The position numbers were made by a program, and so were the translations under genes. The notes beneath the pieces were generated by a model. That model made no database searches, was not told the origin of the DNA, and saw only the letters and a list, made by a program, of their open reading frames with translations. Below are positions 31,275 through 35,441 of a DNA stretch of 35,441 bases, piece by piece. Where the stretch lies: contig CAJYHL010000040.1 in NCBI GenBank assembly GCA_913774625.1, positions 1-35,441 of the forward strand, given 5' to 3'. The DNA comes from an uncultured Acidovorax sp. GTDB lineage: Bacteria; Pseudomonadota; Gammaproteobacteria; Burkholderiales; Burkholderiaceae_C. Each line of letters starts with the position of its first letter. The first letter of the stretch is position 1.

Positions 31275-33545
31275 TCAACGCCCGGTCCGCTGCTTCACCT
31301 GATCGGCCTCGCCGCGCAGCTGGCCGGCCAGCAGCACGGCCAGGTCGAGCCGGCGCAGCAGCCAGGGGTTGAGATCGTTGGCGAACGGGTCCGGCAGGGG
31401 CTCGGGCCCGGGCGCGGCCTCCGGGCTGGCAGGCGGACTGCCTGGCGCTGCAGCCGCTGCGGCGGCCGCGCCCAGCAGGAGGGCATCGATGCGGTCGGCC
31501 GCCTGTGCCAGAGGGCCCGCGATGCGGTCGGCATTCAGGCGCCCCCGGCGCAGCAGCAGCATGGTCTTGACGGCCGTCAGCTGCGCCAGCAGCTGGTAGC
31601 AGTGCGCCTGCAGCCGCTGCAGCCGCTCGATCGGCGGGCGCACGGCGCGCGGCTCCTTGATCGCGCGCTGGGTGGCCTGCACCAGGGCCGAGAGGCTGTC
31701 GTAGGCCTCGCGCCGCGCCAGCCGCCAGTCCAGTTCGGGCGAGTTGTCCACTGCCTGCAGCTGGCCCAGGCCCAGGGCCAGGCGGGCATGGCGTGCCTGG
31801 GCGGAGACCGTGCGTGCCACCAGCCCGGCGATCTGCCCCCGCTCCCACGACGGCAGCACGTAGCTGAAGGCCCAGGCGATACCGGTGCCGATGAGGGTGT
31901 CGGCCAGCCGCTCGAACAGCGCGAAGGACGGGCTCACGCCCGCATTGAGCATGTGCGACTGCACCAGCCCCAGCACGGTGGCGGCCACCGCCGTGAGGAG
32001 GTAGCGCCGCACGGCGAAGGCATGCGCCACGGCCTGCGCCAGGGTCAGCACCGCGATCAGCGACAGCGGCGACAGGTGGAATGACAGCACGGACAGCGCC
32101 AGCAGGCAGCCCAGCAGCGTGCCCGCCACCCGCGCGTTGCGCCGCTCCAGCGTCTGCGCCAGGCTGCCGCGCAGCACCACCACGATGGTCAGCAGGATCC
32201 AGTAGGGATGCGTGCCCCAGGGCAGCGCCTGCGACACGGTGTAGCCGACGCCCATCGCCAGGGCGGCGCGCAGCGCATGCCGCAGCGGCGGCGCGTCCCA
32301 GCGCCAGAGCGCCAGGAAGGGCGACAGCGACCATGCGGTCGGGCTGACGAACATCTGCCAGCTGGCGCGCACCACGGCCAGGTTGGGCTCGGCCTCGCCG
32401 CGGGCCAGCGCCACCAGGCGCAGGGCCTCGTCGTTGACGTGGCCCATGCGGTCGGCCAGCGCACGGGCCAGCAGCTGGGGCGAAGGCCCCGGGCCCTGCC
32501 AGGGTGCGAAGGCCGCGGCATCGCCCTCGTCGGGCGACCAGCGCACCTGGGCCAGCCGGGCGCGGCGGTCGGTCATGGGGTCGGGCATGCGGCCCATCAG
32601 GAGGGCGTCGGCCAGGCGGGCGATGTCGGCCGCCATCTCGCGCAGCACCGCCTGGATCTGGCGCAGGCCGTGGGCATGGCCGGGCTGAGACTGCAGCGTG
32701 TCCAGGTCGAGTTCGCAGGCCAGCAGGTGGTCGCGCATTTCGAGCACCAGCAGCAGCATGCCGGCCAGCCGCTGGCGGCGCTGCGTGCGCGGCGATTCCA
32801 GCACCACGTCCCGCGTGGACTGCAACTGGTCGGCCAGCGCCGCATGGCGGGCCAGCAGGTCGCCCAGGACATGGGGTTCGCCCTCGGCATCGTCCGCGGA
32901 CGCGGCATCGGCCGGCGCCCGGGCGGCGCCGAAATGCCGCGCCTGCACGCGCATCAGCGCGGCCAGGGCCAGCAGCGTGTCGGCCAGCAGCTGCACGCGG
33001 TAGCGGCCGTTGAGCGCCAGATGGGCCAGCACCGAATAGACCACGTAGAGCGCCGACCCCAGGCCGAAGTAGGAGGTGGTGCGCCAGGCGGCCTCCAGTG
33101 CGTTGCGGCCCTCGTGGGTGGGCACGGCCATGCTGAAGACGGCGGAGAACACCAGCGCGATGGCCACGGGCACGCCGCGCTTGCCCCAGGCCATGGCCAG
33201 GAACGAGACGAAAGCCGCCAGCACGGTCAGCAGGCCGAGCGCGACCGGATCGTCCTGCAGCAGCTGCACGCCGAAGAAGAGCGGCAGGCCCAGCAGCGGC
33301 GCGGGCAGCATCTGCCAGAACTTGCCGCGGCGCGGGCCCGGCAGGTCGGGCGGCGAAGTGACGATCACGCCCACCGAGGCGGCCGAGGCCGCCGCCGCGC
33401 CGAAGAAGACATGGATGCCGGCCGATATCAGCATCAGGCCCAGCGCTACCGACAGCCCGTTGGCGACATAGTGGCTGAGGGCCACGCGCAGGGCGGCGCG
33501 CAGGCGGCGGGACAGGGAGGCGTTGGGGGGCAGGAGAGGTTTCAC
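31275..33545 (-). CDS. FUSC-family inner-membrane protein (YccS/AaeB-like)
   Basis: A 756-residue membrane protein from GTG 33545, with two blocks of about five to six hydrophobic segments. The first (roughly 25-165) holds GLSVALGLMLISAGIHVFFGAAAA and GLGSALYVVYSVL. The second (about 400-520) holds HALRAALAMGVGYTVSQALPWGTHPYWILLTIVVVLRGSLAQTLERRNARVAGTLLGCLLAL, the fusaric-acid-resistance/YccS signature. A long cytoplasmic helical region lies between. These proteins are thought to export aromatic acids or similar compounds; the substrate here is unknown. An Ala/Pro-rich stretch near 705-730 precedes the end. It lies downstream of gshA on the same strand after a 96-nt gap containing a GCCGGC hairpin (33563-33578). 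Confidence 0.88.
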   Translation of the reverse strand: MKPLLPPNASLSRRLRAALRVALSHYVANGLSVALGLMLISAGIHVFFGAAAASAASVGVIVTSPPDLPGPRRGKFWQMLPAPLLGLPLFFGVQLLQDDPVALGLLTVLAAFVSFLAMAWGKRGVPVAIALVFSAVFSMAVPTHEGRNALEAAWRTTSYFGLGSALYVVYSVLAHLALNGRYRVQLLADTLLALAALMRVQARHFGAARAPADAASADDAEGEPHVLGDLLARHAALADQLQSTRDVVLESPRTQRRQRLAGMLLLVLEMRDHLLACELDLDTLQSQPGHAHGLRQIQAVLREMAADIARLADALLMGRMPDPMTDRRARLAQVRWSPDEGDAAAFAPWQGPGPSPQLLARALADRMGHVNDEALRLVALARGEAEPNLAVVRASWQMFVSPTAWSLSPFLALWRWDAPPLRHALRAALAMGVGYTVSQALPWGTHPYWILLTIVVVLRGSLAQTLERRNARVAGTLLGCLLALSVLSFHLSPLSLIAVLTLAQAVAHAFAVRRYLLTAVAATVLGLVQSHMLNAGVSPSFALFERLADTLIGTGIAWAFSYVLPSWERGQIAGLVARTVSAQARHARLALGLGQLQAVDNSPELDWRLARREAYDSLSALVQATQRAIKEPRAVRPPIERLQRLQAHCYQLLAQLTAVKTMLLLRRGRLNADRIAGPLAQAADRIDALLLGAAAAAAAAPGSPPASPEAAPGPEPLPDPFANDLNPWLLRRLDLAVLLAGQLRGEADQVKQRTGR

Positions 33546-33641
33546 GTTCGCAGTGTGGGTGGGCCGGCGCGGGCCGGCAAGCGGGCCGCCCCGGATGGCG
33601 CCGCCTGTGCGCCCGGGCGGCGGCCGCAGCCCGGAGCGCGG

Positions 33642-35177
33642 TCAGCCGAGCTGCTCGACGGCCATGTATTGCTGGCGCCAGGCCTCGAAGGGCAGGGTGT
33701 CGGCGGCCTCGATGGCCTGCTGCTCCGCGACGGAGCGCGCCACCTGGGCCGCATGGCGCTGCTGCTGCTCGCCCGTCCAGGGCAGCGAGAGCAGATGGTC
33801 GCGCGCCAAGGCCGAACGCTCCAGCGCGAAGGCCGTGAAGTTGCAGGCGTGGCTTTCCGTCAGCGCCTCGAGCACGCGCGCCGAAGGCGTCTGCTGCGGC
33901 GCGGCCACCCGGGCCTGGGCGTCGGCCAGCGCCAGGGCGTGGGCATCGGTGCGCTGGGCGGCATCGAGCGCCTGGGCGATGGGGGCGCATTCGGCCAGCA
34001 GTTCGGCGGCCCAGTCGGTCAGGGCCACGCTGCGGCCCGCACGCATGAGCTGCAGGCCGGGCTCGCGGCCACGCTCGGCGGCCAAATGCTGGTTGTGCTT
34101 GAGCTCGGCGATCTCGGCCGGCGTGTCGGGCGGGCTGTCCGAGAGCAGGCAGTGAAGCAGGAACACGTCCAGCAAGCGCATGGTCTGCGCGTTGATGCCC
34201 ACCGGCTCGAACGGGTCCAGGTCCATCAGCCGCACCTCGACGTATTCCACGCCGCGCTCGCGCAGGGCATGCAGCGGGCGCTCGCCCGTGCGCACGGTGC
34301 GCTTGGGGCGGATGGTGCCGTAGAACTCGTTCTCGATCTGCAGCAGGCTGGTGCCCAGCTGGTTGTATTCGCCGCCGGGGTTGAACACCCCCACCGACTC
34401 ATAGGCGGCATAGGGGCGCGTCAGCGCATCGTGCAGCGAATCGGCGTAGCCCTGCAGCCCGTTGTAGCTGACGGCCAGGGTGGCCTGGGCATCGCTCTGG
34501 TAGCCCAGGCGGCCCATGCGCAGCGACGTGGCATGCGGCAGGTACAGGGCCTGCCGGCCATCGCCCAGCGGTTGCAGGCTGTGCGTGCGCCCCGCGACGA
34601 AGCAGGGGCACAGGGCCGGAGAGGCGCCGAAGAGATAGAGCAGCACGAAGGCGCTGCGGCGGAAGTTGCGGATCAGCGCGAAATATTCCTCGCTGGAGAC
34701 GCCGGGCAGCGACCAGTTGTAGTGGATGCCCGAAATGGTCTGCATGCGCCGCCCGTAGCGGTGGCCCAGGCCCATGCGATAGACGCTCTTGGCACGGCCG
34801 ATGTTGGAAGAGCCATAGCGTCCCAGAGGAATGGTCTCGTCGGTGGGCAGGCCGCAGGGCATGCTCGACACCCACATCATCTCTCCGCCGCCCGGCTGCT
34901 GCGCCAGCGCGCGGTAGGTGAACTGATGCACTTCCACCAGCTCGTCCAGCGTGGCCTGGGCGCAGCGGTGCGCCCCGGTGATGAGTTCGAGCTGCGATTC
35001 GCTGAAGTCGGTGGTGATGGAAGGATGGGTCAGCGCCGCTCCCAGGGCGGCGGGATGCGGCGTGAGTGCCAGAGCGCCGTTGGGCAGCACGCGCAGGCCC
35101 TCCTTTTCCACGCCCCGGCGTATGCCGGACAGCCGGTCCGGGGATTGCGCGCCGATGCGCTCGTGTAGTTTTGTCAT
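33642..35177 (-). CDS. gshA: glutamate-cysteine ligase
   Basis: A 511-residue enzyme that joins glutamate and cysteine using ATP, the first and committed step of glutathione synthesis. Family landmarks: GIRRGVEKEGLRV with the metal-binding Glu residues, ALTHPSITTDFSESQLELITG, MQTISGIHYNWSLP, and YVEVRLMDLDPFEPVGI. This is the proteobacterial GshA class, not the plant-like class. The start ATG 35177 leads directly into the conserved N-terminus. The frame extends to 35294 but adds only Pro/Ala/Gly-rich sequence. The ribosome-binding site is weak. An IS element sits about 140 bp upstream of the start, so the promoter region may be partly replaced. Confidence 0.96.
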   Translation of the reverse strand: MTKLHERIGAQSPDRLSGIRRGVEKEGLRVLPNGALALTPHPAALGAALTHPSITTDFSESQLELITGAHRCAQATLDELVEVHQFTYRALAQQPGGGEMMWVSSMPCGLPTDETIPLGRYGSSNIGRAKSVYRMGLGHRYGRRMQTISGIHYNWSLPGVSSEEYFALIRNFRRSAFVLLYLFGASPALCPCFVAGRTHSLQPLGDGRQALYLPHATSLRMGRLGYQSDAQATLAVSYNGLQGYADSLHDALTRPYAAYESVGVFNPGGEYNQLGTSLLQIENEFYGTIRPKRTVRTGERPLHALRERGVEYVEVRLMDLDPFEPVGINAQTMRLLDVFLLHCLLSDSPPDTPAEIAELKHNQHLAAERGREPGLQLMRAGRSVALTDWAAELLAECAPIAQALDAAQRTDAHALALADAQARVAAPQQTPSARVLEALTESHACNFTAFALERSALARDHLLSLPWTGEQQQRHAAQVARSVAEQQAIEAADTLPFEAWRQQYMAVEQLG

Positions 35178-35318
35178 GTGTTTATCCGCAGATCCATCTC
35201 TTGTGGAGGCGGAACTTAGCATGCCGAGGCCGGCGGCGCGGGGCCGCCCGCCGCCAGCCGGACGCGGCGGCGGGGCACTGCAGGCAGCAGGCACGCATGA
35301 AACGGCGTTTTGCGCTAA

Positions 35319-35441
35319 GAGCCTGTTTACGATCTTTTTAGAGCCGACAATTGCTTGGTGAAAAGAAAGCCCTACCCAAGCGACATAAGCAGAGAGAAGT
35401 TCGCCGAGATCGAGCCCTTGTTGCGCAGCGTTCGGCGCAGT
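35319..35441 (+). mobile_element. left end of an IS5-family insertion sequence (truncated by window edge)
   Basis: An abrupt change from GC-rich DNA to GAGCCTGTTTACGATC at 35319 looks like an IS5-family terminal repeat. It is preceded by TAA (35316-35318), a plausible 3-bp TNA target duplication. A transposase starts 39 bp inside. The right end is outside the window, so duplication and completeness cannot be checked. It is inserted about 140 bp upstream of gshA, pointing away from it. Confidence 0.75.
35358..35441 (+). CDS. IS5-family transposase (first 28 codons)
   Basis: From GTG 35358 the frame reads VKRKPYPSDISREKFAEIEP then LLRSVRRS. This strongly resembles the N-terminus of IS5-group (IS427/IS1031-like) transposases or their OrfA, which begin with a basic K/R-K-x-YP-S/T-DIS-x-E-x-F pattern. 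The catalytic DDE residues lie beyond the window. A two-frame OrfA/OrfB arrangement is possible and cannot be judged here. Confidence 0.8.
   Translation, partial: MKRKPYPSDISREKFAEIEPLLRSVRRS

Noticed and set aside
32208-35168. Plus-strand frame of 986 codons opposite the FUSC gene and gshA
   Set aside because: It is a shadow of two well-supported minus-strand genes and has no domain signature.

Overview
This is high-G+C DNA whose genes look like those of a Comamonadaceae betaproteobacterium (Acidovorax/Alicycliphilus/Delftia-like). The assignment rests on the overall protein style, the trxA-rho-rpmE order, the pst-phoU-phoB-phoR order and a family-typical intergenic repeat. Most of the window is chromosomal core. 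No tRNA, rRNA, CRISPR or prophage was seen. The only mobile DNA is the left end of an IS5-family element at the right edge.

Layout. 1-2917 (minus): the start of an AddA/UvrD-like helicase-nuclease and a complete AddB-like nuclease, a double-strand-break repair pair. 2977-5223 (plus): trxA, rho and rpmE (type B L31), with an intrinsic terminator after rho whose loop doubles as the -10 of a predicted rpmE promoter. 5437-8514 (plus): a polytopic ArnT-like membrane protein and a MATE exporter. 8567-15459 (minus): pstS-pstC-pstA-pstB-phoU-phoB-phoR, a complete phosphate uptake and sensing operon. 15837-17318 (plus): ppx. 17380-17982 (plus): an Ala/Lys/Pro-rich protein with a ribbon-helix-helix-like domain. 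18237-20965 (minus): sixA and ppk, translationally coupled. 21206-22042 (minus): an OlsB-like ornithine-lipid acyltransferase. 22242-23090 (plus): truC. 23051-23689 (minus): soxR. 23775-25593 (plus): a RidA-family gene and an MFS exporter behind a near-perfect SoxR operator. 25738-28299 (plus): two unrecognised proteins, one ending in WD40-like blades. 28312-29232 (minus): an RbgA/YlqF-type circularly permuted GTPase. 29320-31256 (plus): a small membrane protein, an oxidoreductase-like Cys-motif protein and a soluble GAF-histidine kinase. 31275-35177 (minus): a FUSC-type membrane protein and gshA. 35319-35441: IS end with the start of its transposase.

How the genes work together. About 8.5-22.2 kb forms a phosphate island. 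I can see Pho-box-like direct repeats (7-4-7 layout, 11-bp period) upstream of pstS, ppx, ppk and olsB. Phosphate import (Pst), signalling (PhoU/PhoB/PhoR), polyphosphate turnover (Ppk/Ppx) and replacement of phospholipid by phosphorus-free ornithine lipid (OlsB) could therefore all respond to PhoB. The Ala/Lys/Pro-rich DNA-binding-like protein sits inside this island, between ppx and sixA-ppk, and is the best candidate here for an undescribed component. A second unit is redox-responsive: SoxR, with its operator embedded in a 19-bp-spacer promoter that appears to start transcription at the AUG of the RidA-family gene, followed by an MFS exporter.

Limits: all family assignments come from reading motifs by eye, with no database search. 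Promoters and operators are sequence predictions. Several start codons are judgement calls and are flagged as such.
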